The notes under the pieces are model-generated. The model had not been told where the DNA came from. It ran no database searches and saw only the letters and a program-made list of their open reading frames with translations. From JABFXC01 sp045804265 (GTDB lineage Bacteria; Gemmatimonadota; Gemmatimonadetes; Gemmatimonadales; Gemmatimonadaceae): 64,000 nt of DNA. The stretch spans positions 1 through 64,000 of the forward strand of contig JBJMNK010000008.1 in NCBI GenBank assembly GCA_045804265.1, in the 5' to 3' direction. This document shows positions 35,319-43,734 of this stretch, one piece after another. The first letter of the stretch is position 1; each line of letters starts with the position of its first letter. The translations under genes and the position numbers were made by a program.

Positions 35319-36422
35319 TCAGTTTCCCCCCGTCGCGATGGTCGCCTCGACCAGCGTCGTGATCGCCATTCGCTGCATCGGGGTCACGTCCACCGCGCCG
35401 TTAGGCGAGGAGACGCTGCCGGTGATCGTGATCGCGACGTCCTTCTGTCCGATCAAGGAGTTGATTTCCGACTGGCTCAGCCCGAGCCGGATGGTCGATG
35501 GCGCCGAGGCCGGGCCGCCGACGCCGAGCGTGAAGCCCTTGACCACGTGCGCGCCGTCAGGCGCCTTGAAGTCGAGGGAGAGCGATCCGCCGACCGCGAA
35601 CGGGTTGTTGATCGCGAGGATCACCGCACCGCCGACGATCTTCCCCGCCGTCGCCTGGTCGAGCCCCGACAGGTCCACGGTGCCATGCTGCGGGGTGAAG
35701 GTCGTCGACGGAACGTTGACCGAGACCTTGCTGATCGTGATGTCACGCGCCGATGCGCTGACCGAGAACTGCTCGCTGGTGTTGATCGTCGTCGAGTCGC
35801 CGTCAGGCGAGAAGAGCGTGGCGACGAGCGTGACCGGGCCGTTCAGGCGGATCGGCGCAGAAGGCGTTGCGAGGAAGTTGATCGTCCGGCTGCTCACTGC
35901 ACCCGGCGGGAGCGCGAGCGCGCTTCCGTTCACCGAATCGTTGGCGATGAGCGCCGATCCGGCCGTGACTCGAATGCGGATCCACCCGCGGGCGTTGGCG
36001 CCGGGGTTGAGCGGGTCGAAATCGAACCCATTCGTGAGCGTGTAGTCGATCGAGCCGCCGATGATGTCGGCGGTCACGACATCCGTCGGCATCTGCACCG
36101 TCGCCGAGTCAGCGAGGGTGAACGCGGGCTTCGGGATTCGCGTCCCCGCCGCCGACGCGCAGGCATAGCAGCTCTCGCCGAGCGTGGTGCTCGTCGATGC
36201 CTGGGGAAGGCTGAAGGCAAAGGCCTTCGTTGCGCCGACGTCGACGATCGAGACCGAGGCTGGGAGCAGGCTCGCGACGGTGACCTCGGCGCTGTCGGCC
36301 GGGACCTGCCAGACCGTGTTCCAGATCGGGAGGTCGGTCGGGACCGAGCAGCCGAGCGCGGCGAGCGCGCATCCGGCGAGGACCGCGACGCGGACCGTCG
36401 TGCGGGAGATATTCTGCATCAT
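35319..36422 (-). CDS. Uncharacterised lipoprotein with beta-rich repeats
   Basis: A 367-residue protein from the ATG at 36422 (a second ATG follows directly). The frame is open further upstream but lacks a signal sequence. The signal peptide MMQNISRTTVRVAVLAGCAL ends in a lipobox, LAALGC. The mature part is beta-rich, with Ser/Thr-rich strands such as ADSATVQMPTDVVTADIIGG and VTLVATLFSPDGDSTTINT, and no catalytic motif. It is divergent from ruvB and directly upstream of the PorV/FadL-like barrel. A surface or periplasmic partner of that barrel is a reasonable inference; no named family is recognised. Confidence 0.7.
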   Translation of the reverse strand: MMQNISRTTVRVAVLAGCALAALGCSVPTDLPIWNTVWQVPADSAEVTVASLLPASVSIVDVGATKAFAFSLPQASTSTTLGESCYACASAAGTRIPKPAFTLADSATVQMPTDVVTADIIGGSIDYTLTNGFDFDPLNPGANARGWIRIRVTAGSALIANDSVNGSALALPPGAVSSRTINFLATPSAPIRLNGPVTLVATLFSPDGDSTTINTSEQFSVSASARDITISKVSVNVPSTTFTPQHGTVDLSGLDQATAGKIVGGAVILAINNPFAVGGSLSLDFKAPDGAHVVKGFTLGVGGPASAPSTIRLGLSQSEINSLIGQKDVAITITGSVSSPNGAVDVTPMQRMAITTLVEATIATGGN

Positions 36423-36576
36423 TCTGAGAGCGGGGGGTGTGGCAGCGGCGCGGTGCTCGGCGCGGCGGGATACAGTGGATGACGGTCGAGGTGAAGCGAG
36501 CGCAACTTGCGAGTGGTGCGGCGCGAGATGCGCCACTTGCCTGCGCTCCCCGATGCATACCGAGTCCAGGCTCTCC

Positions 36577-36620
36577 CGAGTGAGATCACTCGTGATTTTC
36601 GGCGTGTCTTCGGGTATATT
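36577..36620 (+). promoter_or_regulatory. Possible ruvB promoter with palindromic operator
   Basis: CGAGTGA-GA-TCACTCG (36577-36592) is a perfect 7-bp palindrome with a 2-base centre. TATATT (36615-36620) lies 48 bases before the ruvB start and is a fair -10 box; the -35 region would touch the palindrome and has no good TTGACA match. The palindrome does not match the known LexA boxes of E. coli or Bacillus. Confidence 0.35.
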
Positions 36621-36667
36621 CGAGTACGACTAAACCGGTTGGATGTTCCCTGTAAAGCAGGTAGTGT

Positions 36668-37702
36668 ATGGAGACGATGACGCGCGCCGAGATCACCACC
36701 CCTGAAGTCATTGCCGACGAGTCGGTCGTCGAGCTCTCGCTTCGACCGCAGCGGCTGGCCGAGTTCATCGGCCAGGACAAGGTCAAGAACAGCCTGCGGA
36801 TCTACATCGATGCGGCGCTGGCGCGGCGGGAGCCACTCGACCACACGCTCTTCTTCGGACCGCCCGGGCTGGGCAAGACGACGCTGGCCGAGCTGATCGC
36901 GCGCGAGCTGAGCGTCAACATCCGGACGACGTCGGGACCGGCGCTGGAGAAGCCGGGGGATCTCGTCGGGACGCTGACGAACATGCGCGAAGGCGACATC
37001 CTCTTCATCGACGAGATCCATCGCCTGCGCCCGATCATCGAGGAGTTCCTCTATCCGGCGATGGAGGACTACAAGATCGACATCCGCCTGAGCGAGGGAC
37101 CGAAGGCGCAGACGATCACGATGCCGATCGAGAAGTTCACCCTCATCGGCGCGACCACGCGTTATGGAATGCTTACGGCGCCGATGCGCGCGCGGTTCGG
37201 GATCGTCGAGCGGCTGAACTATTATCCCGTCGAGGCGCTGGAGGAGATCGTGAAGCGCTCGGCCGAGGTCATCGGCGTGTCGATCGACGATGGTGGCGCG
37301 CGCGAGATCGCGCGCCGCTCGCGCGGAACGCCACGCGTGACCAATCGCCTGCTCCGCCGGATTCGCGACTACGCACAGGTGCGTGCGAACGGCGCGATCA
37401 CCCTCGATGTCGCGCAGCAGGCGCTGTCGATGCTCGACGTCGACGAGTTCGGGCTCGACGACATGGACTCGCGGATCCTGAAGACGATCATCGAGAAGTT
37501 CGACGGTGGTCCGGTCGGTGTGACGACGATCGCCGCCGCGACCGGCGAAGACGCGAGCACGATCGAGGAGGTGTACGAGCCGTTCCTCGTGCAGAACGGC
37601 TTCCTCCAGCGGACGCCGCGCGGCCGCATGGCGACGGCGCAGGCGTACCGGCACTTCGGCTACACGCCGCCGGCAGCGAGCCCGCAGCAGACGCTGTTCT
37701 AG
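36668..37702 (+). CDS. ruvB: Holliday junction branch migration ATPase RuvB
   Basis: A 344-residue AAA+ motor. Walker A GPPGLGKTTLAE, Walker B FIDEIHRL, sensor 1 IGATTRYG and the arginine-finger segment APMRARFGIVERLNYYP are present, and a C-terminal winged helix ends RTPRGRMATAQAYRHF. Hexameric rings drive branch migration with RuvA. The start is the ATG at 36668. It has its own spacer with a possible promoter and is followed by a hairpin plus T-run, so it is transcribed apart from ruvCA. Confidence 0.96.
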   Translation: METMTRAEITTPEVIADESVVELSLRPQRLAEFIGQDKVKNSLRIYIDAALARREPLDHTLFFGPPGLGKTTLAELIARELSVNIRTTSGPALEKPGDLVGTLTNMREGDILFIDEIHRLRPIIEEFLYPAMEDYKIDIRLSEGPKAQTITMPIEKFTLIGATTRYGMLTAPMRARFGIVERLNYYPVEALEEIVKRSAEVIGVSIDDGGAREIARRSRGTPRVTNRLLRRIRDYAQVRANGAITLDVAQQALSMLDVDEFGLDDMDSRILKTIIEKFDGGPVGVTTIAAATGEDASTIEEVYEPFLVQNGFLQRTPRGRMATAQAYRHFGYTPPAASPQQTLF

Positions 37703-37706
37703 GGGC

Positions 37707-37805
37707 CGGGGGTCAGGGGTCAGGGGTCAGGAACTGCATTGAAGGCAGCATCGGTGAGCGAACGCCGACACCGCAGCCCTGACCCCCGACCCCTGACCCC
37801 TTTTT
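37707..37805 (+). terminator. Long hairpin plus T-run after ruvB
   Basis: The left arm repeats GGGGTCA three times (37707-37730), and the right arm, CCCTGACCCCCGACCCCTGA followed by CCCC (37777-37800), pairs with it nearly perfectly across a 46-base loop. Five T residues (37801-37805) follow at once. This is the best intrinsic-terminator candidate in the window and lies just before trpF. Confidence 0.75.
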
Positions 37806-37815
37806 ATCTTCCGGC

Positions 37816-38526
37816 ATGGAGCCGACTCGCAGCACCCACATCAAGATCTGCTGCATGGCCAGCATCGGCGAAGCGGCGCTCGCCCTGTCCGCAGGCGCCG
37901 ACGCGTTAGGCTTCGTGATGCGGATGCCGAGTGGGCCGGGACCGATTGCCGAGGAGCTGGCGCGCGAGATCATCGCCACTGTGCCGCCGGGCGTGCCGAC
38001 GTTCATGCTCACGAGCGAGATCGAAGCCGATGCGATCCTCGATCAACTCGAGGTCACCGGTGCGAACACGGTCCAGATCGTGGACTTCGTCACGCCGGGG
38101 ACGCGGCAGCGGCTGCGCGAGGCGAAGCCCACACTCCGCATCGTCCAGGTGGTGCACGTGACCGGGCCGGAGTCCATCGACGAGGCGCGCATCGCGGCGC
38201 AGACGAGCGACATGATCCTGCTCGACTCCGGCAACCCGTCGGCGAAGATCAAGGAGCTCGGTGGGACGGGCCGCGTCCACGACTGGAGCGTAAGTCGCAG
38301 GATCCGCGGGTCGATCGATGTCCCGCTCTGGCTCGCCGGCGGGCTGCGCGCGGACAACGTCGCTGCGGCGATCGAGGCCGTTAGGCCTTACGGCGTGGAT
38401 GTCTGCAGCGGGGTGCGGACGGCGGGGCCGCTGGACCCGGACAAGGTCCGCGCATTCGAGGCGGCGGTACGGAGTGCCGCGCCTGGGACGGAATCGCGGG
38501 CCCGGCGCGAAATCCAGGCACCGTGA
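37816..38526 (+). CDS. trpF: Phosphoribosylanthranilate isomerase-like protein
   Basis: A 236-residue TIM-barrel protein. The N-terminal IKICCMASIGEAALALSAGA corresponds to TrpF's KICG block, with the general-base Cys kept and the Gly replaced by Cys. ILLDSG carries the acid Asp, and the C-terminal PLWLAGGLRADNVAAAIEAV and GVDVCSGVRT form the phosphate site. TrpF performs the Amadori rearrangement in tryptophan synthesis. No other trp gene is nearby. It overlaps queA by four bases (GTGA at 38523-38526). The divergent first motif leaves room for a related isomerase activity. Confidence 0.82.
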   Translation: MEPTRSTHIKICCMASIGEAALALSAGADALGFVMRMPSGPGPIAEELAREIIATVPPGVPTFMLTSEIEADAILDQLEVTGANTVQIVDFVTPGTRQRLREAKPTLRIVQVVHVTGPESIDEARIAAQTSDMILLDSGNPSAKIKELGGTGRVHDWSVSRRIRGSIDVPLWLAGGLRADNVAAAIEAVRPYGVDVCSGVRTAGPLDPDKVRAFEAAVRSAAPGTESRARREIQAP

Positions 38527-39575
38527 CCGAGCCGCGCGGCAGCCGGACCGCCGACTATGACTTCGCGCTCCCCCCGGAGCTCATCGCCCAGCGGCCGACG
38601 GAGCGGCGCGACGAGAGCCGGCTCCTCGTCGTGCACCGCGCGACCGGCCGGCTCGAGCACCGTCGTTTCCGCGACCTGGCCGAGTACTTCGCCCCCGGCG
38701 ACGCGCTGGTCGTCAACGCGACCCGCGTCCTCCGTGCGCGGCTCCTCGGCACCCGCGACAAGAGCGGCGGCAAGGCCGAGATCTTCCTCCTCCGGCCGTT
38801 AGGCAGCGACCGCTGGGAGGCGATGGTCCATCCCGGCGGGAAGCTCCGCCCCGGGCGGCGTGTGCACATCGCCGAGGGGTTCGACGCCGAGATTCTGGAA
38901 ACCACCGAGCGGCGGACGCGCATCGTGCGGCTCGAGAGCGCCGCACTCGCCACCGACGACGCGATCGAGCGCTTCGGCCACGTCCCGTTGCCACCGTACA
39001 TGCATCGCCCCGACGAGGAAGTGGACGCGGAACGCTACCAGACGGTGTATGCACGCGAGCGTGGGTCGGTGGCCGCGCCAACGGCCGGCCTGCACTTCAC
39101 CCCCGAGCTGCTGGCCTCGATCGACGCGAAGGGGGTGCGGCGGGCCGAGCTCGTGCTGCACGTCGGCGCGGGGACGTTCAAGCCGGTCGAGGTCGAGGAC
39201 CCGGCCGCGCACGTCATGCACAGCGAGTGGTTCACGATCCCAGCCGACGCCGCGGCAACCATCACCGCCGCGCGGGCGTCGAAGAAGGCGGTGTGGGCGG
39301 TCGGGACGACGAGCTGCCGCGCGCTCGAGAGCGCTGCCGGCCCCGATGGCTCGCTCGCGCCAGGCGAGGCCGAGACCGACATCTTCATCCGCCCGCCGTA
39401 CCGGTTCAAGCTGGTGGACAGGCTGATCACCAACTTTCATCTTCCCAGATCGACGCTCGTGATGCTGGTCGCGGCGTTCGCGGGCTACGAGCTGACGATG
39501 CGGGCTTACCAGGAGGCGATCGATGCGGGATACCGATTCTACTCGTACGGCGACGCGATGGCCATCATCCAGTAG
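38523..39575 (+). CDS. queA: S-adenosylmethionine:tRNA ribosyltransferase-isomerase
   Basis: A 350-residue protein that converts preQ1 at tRNA position 34 to epoxyqueuosine. Diagnostic blocks: DYDFALPPELIAQRPTERRDESRLLV, VNATRVLRARLLG, RYQTVYARERGSVAAPTAGLHFT and the C-terminal ITNFHLPRSTLVMLVAAFAG. The GTG start at 38523 overlaps the trpF stop. tgt, the preceding step of the queuosine pathway, follows after two small lipoproteins, and yajC comes next, as in many genomes. Confidence 0.96.
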   Translation: MTEPRGSRTADYDFALPPELIAQRPTERRDESRLLVVHRATGRLEHRRFRDLAEYFAPGDALVVNATRVLRARLLGTRDKSGGKAEIFLLRPLGSDRWEAMVHPGGKLRPGRRVHIAEGFDAEILETTERRTRIVRLESAALATDDAIERFGHVPLPPYMHRPDEEVDAERYQTVYARERGSVAAPTAGLHFTPELLASIDAKGVRRAELVLHVGAGTFKPVEVEDPAAHVMHSEWFTIPADAAATITAARASKKAVWAVGTTSCRALESAAGPDGSLAPGEAETDIFIRPPYRFKLVDRLITNFHLPRSTLVMLVAAFAGYELTMRAYQEAIDAGYRFYSYGDAMAIIQ

Positions 39576-40032
39576 CCGCCGGCAGCGAACGTCAGGCAGT
39601 CGCGCGAAGAAAACGTTAGGCAACGTGTGGGCGCTGGCGCTCGGCGCGGCGGCGATCGTCTCGCTGGGCGCCTGCACGAACCGCTCGACCTATTATGTGC
39701 CGACCGCCGGAGCGCCGCGCCTCAACCAGGACGAGTTTCGCGACGCGTCCGACCAGGTGCTCAGCGTCGAGTGCCCGCGGCTGATGGGCACCTCCGACTT
39801 CGCCACCGGCGAGGCGCGCGCCCGGATCGAGGTCGACAAGAGCGGCGCGGTGCAGAAGGTCCAGTTCACCCGGCCGAGCAACGATGAGCGGATGAACACC
39901 GTCTGGGGCGGACTCGCCTCGCGGCTGCAGTTCGACCCGCAGGAAGGGCAGACGGAAGATCTTCGGGCGGCAATGGTCACGATCGGGTATTCGTGTGGCA
40001 AGGGAACAGCGCTGACCACACTGCAGCTCTAG
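39523..40032 (+). CDS. Small lipoprotein with TonB-C-like domain
   Basis: The ATG at 39523 has AGGAGG (39511-39516) at ideal distance but lies 53 bases inside queA; the only other in-frame start is the GTG at 39625. From 39523 it is 169 residues. A hydrophobic segment, VWALALGAAAIVSLGAC, ends in a lipobox. The mature part, ARARIEVDKSGAVQKVQFTR to RLQFDPQ, resembles the C-terminal beta-alpha-beta fold of TonB-family proteins. The longer form has a 35-residue Arg/Ser-rich lead before the hydrophobic core, unusual for a signal peptide, so translation could start at either codon. Function unknown. Confidence 0.65.
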   Translation: MRDTDSTRTATRWPSSSSRRQRTSGSRAKKTLGNVWALALGAAAIVSLGACTNRSTYYVPTAGAPRLNQDEFRDASDQVLSVECPRLMGTSDFATGEARARIEVDKSGAVQKVQFTRPSNDERMNTVWGGLASRLQFDPQEGQTEDLRAAMVTIGYSCGKGTALTTLQL

Positions 40033-40164
40033 CCGTCGTTCGCGCCGGAAAATTCGAAGCGAACGCGAGCGGCCCGCGTCCTGCATTGCGATCCCCTCGA
40101 AGCGGCGCCGCATCGGCGCCGCGCGGGACCGGCGCATGGCGCCGAGCATCGAGGAGGAGACGAA

Positions 40165-40620
40165 ATGTCGGTGGGAGCTCTCACGCCCCGTCGGGCGGTT
40201 CGTGTCACAGTCGTCGCGGCGCTGGCGACGCTCACAGCCTGCGCCTCGTTCGGCGGGATGGTCTCGACACGCAGCAACGTCGTCGGGGGCGTCATCACCG
40301 AAGACGAGATGCGGATGACCCTCGACACGGTGGTGCGCAACGCCTGCGAGGAGATGGGAGACATCGACCAGGTGGTGCGCGGCCAGGTCTCGGTGCGAGT
40401 GTCGCAGGACGTCTTCGATGACGTCATCTCCGCACGGGTGGTGAAGTCATCGGGGAACCAGCACATCGACGCGACAGTGGTCGATCTCGCCTCGCTGCTC
40501 CCGCCGCGCTTCCGCGACAAGGCGCAACAGGTGTATACTCCGCGCTACGACATGGCCGTCCACTACACCTGTGTGCGCGACGCGTACGGGATCACCGGGA
40601 GGGCGGCCGTCTCTCTCTGA
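40165..40620 (+). CDS. Small lipoprotein with TonB-C-like domain (second)
   Basis: A 151-residue protein; the ATG at 40165 follows GAGGAGGAGA. The signal sequence with Arg-rich start (TPRRAVRVTVVAALATLTAC) ends in a lipobox. The mature part, QVSVRVSQDVFDDVISARVVK to YDMAVHYTCV, has the same short strand-helix-strand plan as the neighbour at 39523, although the sequences have diverged. They probably arose by duplication. Both lie between queA and tgt, an unusual place for envelope genes. Function unknown. Confidence 0.7.
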   Translation: MSVGALTPRRAVRVTVVAALATLTACASFGGMVSTRSNVVGGVITEDEMRMTLDTVVRNACEEMGDIDQVVRGQVSVRVSQDVFDDVISARVVKSSGNQHIDATVVDLASLLPPRFRDKAQQVYTPRYDMAVHYTCVRDAYGITGRAAVSL

Positions 40621-40639
40621 CCGCGCGCCCCCGAGTGAG

Positions 40640-41824
40640 TTGGAAAGCCAGCCCGCCGCGTTTGCATTCGACGTAGAGATCACCGCCGGCGCCGCGCGCG
40701 CCGGCGTTTTCATGACGCCCCACGGCGCCGTCGAAAGCCCCGCGTTCATGCCCGTCGGGACGCTGGCGAGCGTGAAGGCGATCGACCCGCGCGACCTGCG
40801 CGAGATGCGGGCGCAGATGATCCTCTCGAACGCCTACCACCTGCACCTGCGCCCGGGCGACGAGCTGATTCGCTCGCTCGGCGGACTGCATCGCTTCATG
40901 GGCTGGGACGGTCCGGTCCTCACCGACTCGGGCGGCTTCCAGGTATTCTCGCTCGAGGGACTGCGCAGCGTCAGCGAGGACGGGGTGGAATTCAGGAGCC
41001 ACCTCGATGGCTCACGCCGCCACTTCACCCCCGAGCTGGTCATGCGCATCGAGCGCAACCTCGGCGCTGATGTGATGATGCAATTCGATCACGTCATCCC
41101 CGGCCAGAGCGAAGAATCGAAGGCACGCGACGCGAGTGAACGGAGCATCCGCTGGCTCGAACGCTGCCGAATCGAGTTCGAGCGACTGGGTCGCGATGGC
41201 GATGCGGATGGAAAGCCCTACGCCGCGCAGGCGCTTTTTCCGGTGGTGCAGGGTGGAATTCACCCGGCGCTGCGCCGGGAGGCGGCGGCCCGCGCCGCGG
41301 CGGCAGGGAACTGGGTCGGGTTCGGGATTGGCGGACTCTCGGTCGGCGAGGCGAAGCCCGACATGTACGCGATGATCGAGACGATGGACGAGTCGCTGCC
41401 GCGTGACCGCCCGCGCTACCTGATGGGCGTCGGCTTCCCCGAGGATCTCATCGAGGGCGTGCGACGCGGCGTCGACCTGTTCGATTGCGTCGCGCCGACG
41501 CGGATGGGACGGAACGGGACCGCGTTCACCAGCGCCGGGCGCGTGAACGTGAAGCGCGCCGAGTTCCGAGCCGACCCGCGTCCACTCGACGAGCGGTGCG
41601 GCTGTCCCCTCTGCTCGAGGTTCTCTCGCGCCTACCTGCGGCACCTCGTGACCAGCGACGAGATCATGGGACTTCGACTCCTCTCGCTGCACAATGTACA
41701 TTTCCTCGTCACACTGATGCACGACGCGCGCGCGAAGATTCGCGCCGGAGAATTCGATCGCTGGAGCCGGGACTGGCTCGAGCGCTACCACGCCGGAAAC
41801 ACCGCCTCCCCCCGGAGCACATGA
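40640..41824 (+). CDS. tgt: Queuine/preQ1 tRNA-ribosyltransferase
   Basis: I use the TTG at 40640 (394 residues), just after GAGTGAG; an ATG at 40571 would overlap the lipoprotein gene by 50 bases. Exchange of guanine 34 for preQ1 needs the two catalytic Asp residues seen in LTDSGGFQVFS and DLFDCVAPTR. The C-terminal zinc site is CGCPLCSRFSRAYLRH followed by LHNVHF. The stop overlaps the yajC start (ATGA at 41821-41824). Confidence 0.95.
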   Translation: MESQPAAFAFDVEITAGAARAGVFMTPHGAVESPAFMPVGTLASVKAIDPRDLREMRAQMILSNAYHLHLRPGDELIRSLGGLHRFMGWDGPVLTDSGGFQVFSLEGLRSVSEDGVEFRSHLDGSRRHFTPELVMRIERNLGADVMMQFDHVIPGQSEESKARDASERSIRWLERCRIEFERLGRDGDADGKPYAAQALFPVVQGGIHPALRREAAARAAAAGNWVGFGIGGLSVGEAKPDMYAMIETMDESLPRDRPRYLMGVGFPEDLIEGVRRGVDLFDCVAPTRMGRNGTAFTSAGRVNVKRAEFRADPRPLDERCGCPLCSRFSRAYLRHLVTSDEIMGLRLLSLHNVHFLVTLMHDARAKIRAGEFDRWSRDWLERYHAGNTASPRST

Positions 41825-42192
41825 CGTTCCTGACCCACGTTCCCGCCCTGCTCGCGCTGATGGCGCCCTCGTCGTCCAACAGCGCGTACCAGCAGGTGTT
41901 CATGTTCGGGATGATCTTCGTGATCTTCTACTTCTTCATGATCCTGCCGCAGCAGAAGCAGCGGAAGGAGCATGAGCGCCGCATCAACGAGGTGAAGCGC
42001 GGCGACGAAGTCGTGACGACCGGTGGGCTGGTTGGTGAGGTGATGCACATCAAGGAGTCGACGAAGGACGGCGCGCCGACCAAGTCGCCGACTGATCGCA
42101 TCACGATCAAGAGCGCCGACGCGCGCATCATCATCGAGCGCGCGAGCATCGCGCGCGTGCTCACCGTCGGCGCGGGCGACAAGACCACCTGA
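41821..42192 (+). CDS. yajC: Sec translocase accessory subunit YajC
   Basis: A 123-residue protein with one membrane helix (about residues 26-44, VFMFGMIFVIFYFFMILPQQ) and a basic cytoplasmic domain with EVKRGDEVVTTGGLVGEV, the YajC signature. It associates with SecDF-YidC at the inner membrane. Translation is coupled to tgt by ATGA. secD and secF, which often follow yajC, are not here; def and fmt follow instead. Confidence 0.95.
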   Translation: MTFLTHVPALLALMAPSSSNSAYQQVFMFGMIFVIFYFFMILPQQKQRKEHERRINEVKRGDEVVTTGGLVGEVMHIKESTKDGAPTKSPTDRITIKSADARIIIERASIARVLTVGAGDKTT

Positions 42193-42214
42193 CCACCGCA
42201 CTCCCGACGCGCTC

Positions 42215-42775
42215 GTGAGCATCCTCCGTATCCACGTACTCGGCTCGCCGGTCCTCCGCCAGGTGACGAAGGAGGTTGCGGCGGTGACCGACGAGCACCG
42301 CCAGCTCATCGACGACATGTTCGAGACGATGTACGCCGCGCACGGGATCGGGCTCGCTGCACCGCAGATCGGACGCACCGAGCGGATCGCGGTGGTGGAC
42401 GTCGACGAACAGCCCTTCGCGATCGTGAATCCCGTCGTCGACGACAGCAACGGCGACGCAGTGAAGGGAGAGGAAGGCTGCCTGTCGATTCCCGACGTGT
42501 ACGGCGACGTCACCCGCCCCGAACGGGTGAAGGTCCATGCGCTCGACCGTGACGGCAATCCATTCGAGATCGACGCCGAGGGGCTGCTGGCGCGCTGCCT
42601 GCAGCACGAGATCGATCACCTCGACGGCCGGATGTTCATCGACCACTTGAGCGTCCTTCGCCGCAAGGCCGCGCTGGCGAAGTGGGCGACGATCAAGGGG
42701 AAGTATCCCGGCTACATCCGCACGCTGACCGCGGACGAGATCGCGGAGCATCACCACCGCGACGAGGAGCTCTAG
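42215..42775 (+). CDS. def: Peptide deformylase
   Basis: A 186-residue metalloenzyme that removes N-formyl groups from nascent proteins. All three signature motifs are present: GIGLAAPQIG, EEGCLSIP (metal Cys) and QHEIDHLDG (metal His pair with catalytic Glu). GTG start at 42215. The stop TAG at 42773-42775 is immediately followed, in the same frame, by the fmt reading frame, and the def C-terminus (HHHRDEEL) encodes the GAGGAG that appears to serve as fmt ribosome site. Confidence 0.96.
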   Translation: MSILRIHVLGSPVLRQVTKEVAAVTDEHRQLIDDMFETMYAAHGIGLAAPQIGRTERIAVVDVDEQPFAIVNPVVDDSNGDAVKGEEGCLSIPDVYGDVTRPERVKVHALDRDGNPFEIDAEGLLARCLQHEIDHLDGRMFIDHLSVLRRKAALAKWATIKGKYPGYIRTLTADEIAEHHHRDEEL

Positions 42776-43708
42776 CTGCGCGTCGTCTTCTGGGGCACGC
42801 CCGAGTTCGCGACGCCGCCGCTGCGCGCGCTGATCGGTGAAGGGTTCGACGTCGTCGCGGTGGTGACGCAGCCCGACAAGCCGCAGGGTCGCTCGCGCTC
42901 GAAGCTCGTGCCGTCGCCGGTGAAGGCGATCGCCCTCGAGGAAGGCATCCCCGTCCTGCAGCCGGAAAAGCCGCGCGGCGACGAGTTCATCGCGCAGCTG
43001 CGCGAGCTCGTGCCCGACGTGTCGGTCGTCGTCGCCTACGGCCACCTGATCCCGAAAGCGGTGCTCGACCTCCCGCCGTCAGGCAGCTTCAACGTCCACG
43101 CCTCGCTTCTCCCGAAGCTGCGCGGCGCGGCGCCGATCCAGGGCGCGATCCTCGGCGGATTCATCGAGACCGGAGTGACGATCATGCGCATGGTCCCCGC
43201 GCTCGACGCGGGCCCGATCGTCCTCCAGGCCGCGACGCCGATCGCCGAAGACGAGACCGCGGGCGAGCTGACGCTCCGCCTGTCGGAGCTCGGCGCGCTC
43301 GCGCTGATCGAGGCGATGACGCTCATATCGTTAGGCAGGTCGCACGAGGAGCCGCAGGACGACGCACGCGCGACATACGTTGGGAAGATCGACCGCGACA
43401 GTGCGCGGATCGACTGGACGCAACCGGCGCACATCGTCTGCCGCTCGATTCGCGCCTACGACCCGAAGCCCGGGGCGCACACGGTGCACCGCGGCGAGCA
43501 GATGAAGCTCTTCGGCGCCCGGATCCTGCCGGACACCGGGCATGCGCCGGGGAAGATCGTCGCGATCGACGAGGCGGGGATGATCGTGGCCTGCGGCGGA
43601 GGCGCGGTGCGGGTTGCGCAGCTCCAGCTCGCGGGAACAGCACGAATGGCGCCGACGGAGGCAATGCGAGGGAGGAAGATCGCTTCGGGGGAAACGCTAG
43701 GGAGATAG
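42776..43708 (+). CDS. fmt: Methionyl-tRNA formyltransferase, apparent CTG start
   Basis: Homology demands the N-terminus LRVVFWGTPEFATPPLRALI, so the frame must begin at CTG 42776, directly after the def stop and in the same frame. The first standard start, GTG 42860, would delete the first strand and the GTPEFA loop. GAGGAG at 42764-42769 is six bases before CTG. The protein is 310 residues, normal for Fmt. Further motifs are VVAYGHLIPKAVLDLP, SFNVHASLLPKLRGAAPIQ and the C-terminal OB-like domain. It formylates initiator Met-tRNA and pairs functionally with def. A readthrough Def-Fmt fusion is a less likely alternative. Confidence 0.92.
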   Translation: MRVVFWGTPEFATPPLRALIGEGFDVVAVVTQPDKPQGRSRSKLVPSPVKAIALEEGIPVLQPEKPRGDEFIAQLRELVPDVSVVVAYGHLIPKAVLDLPPSGSFNVHASLLPKLRGAAPIQGAILGGFIETGVTIMRMVPALDAGPIVLQAATPIAEDETAGELTLRLSELGALALIEAMTLISLGRSHEEPQDDARATYVGKIDRDSARIDWTQPAHIVCRSIRAYDPKPGAHTVHRGEQMKLFGARILPDTGHAPGKIVAIDEAGMIVACGGGAVRVAQLQLAGTARMAPTEAMRGRKIASGETLGR

Positions 43709-43734
43709 CTGCCTCGTTTCTCGTCTTCGTTATC

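Noticed and set aside
36577..36592. LexA box upstream of ruvB
   Set aside because: The palindrome matches neither CTGT-N8-ACAG nor GAAC-N4-GTTC; kept only as a possible new operator.
42860..43708. fmt starting at the GTG at 42860
   Set aside because: It would delete the first strand and the GTPEF loop that all Fmt proteins need.
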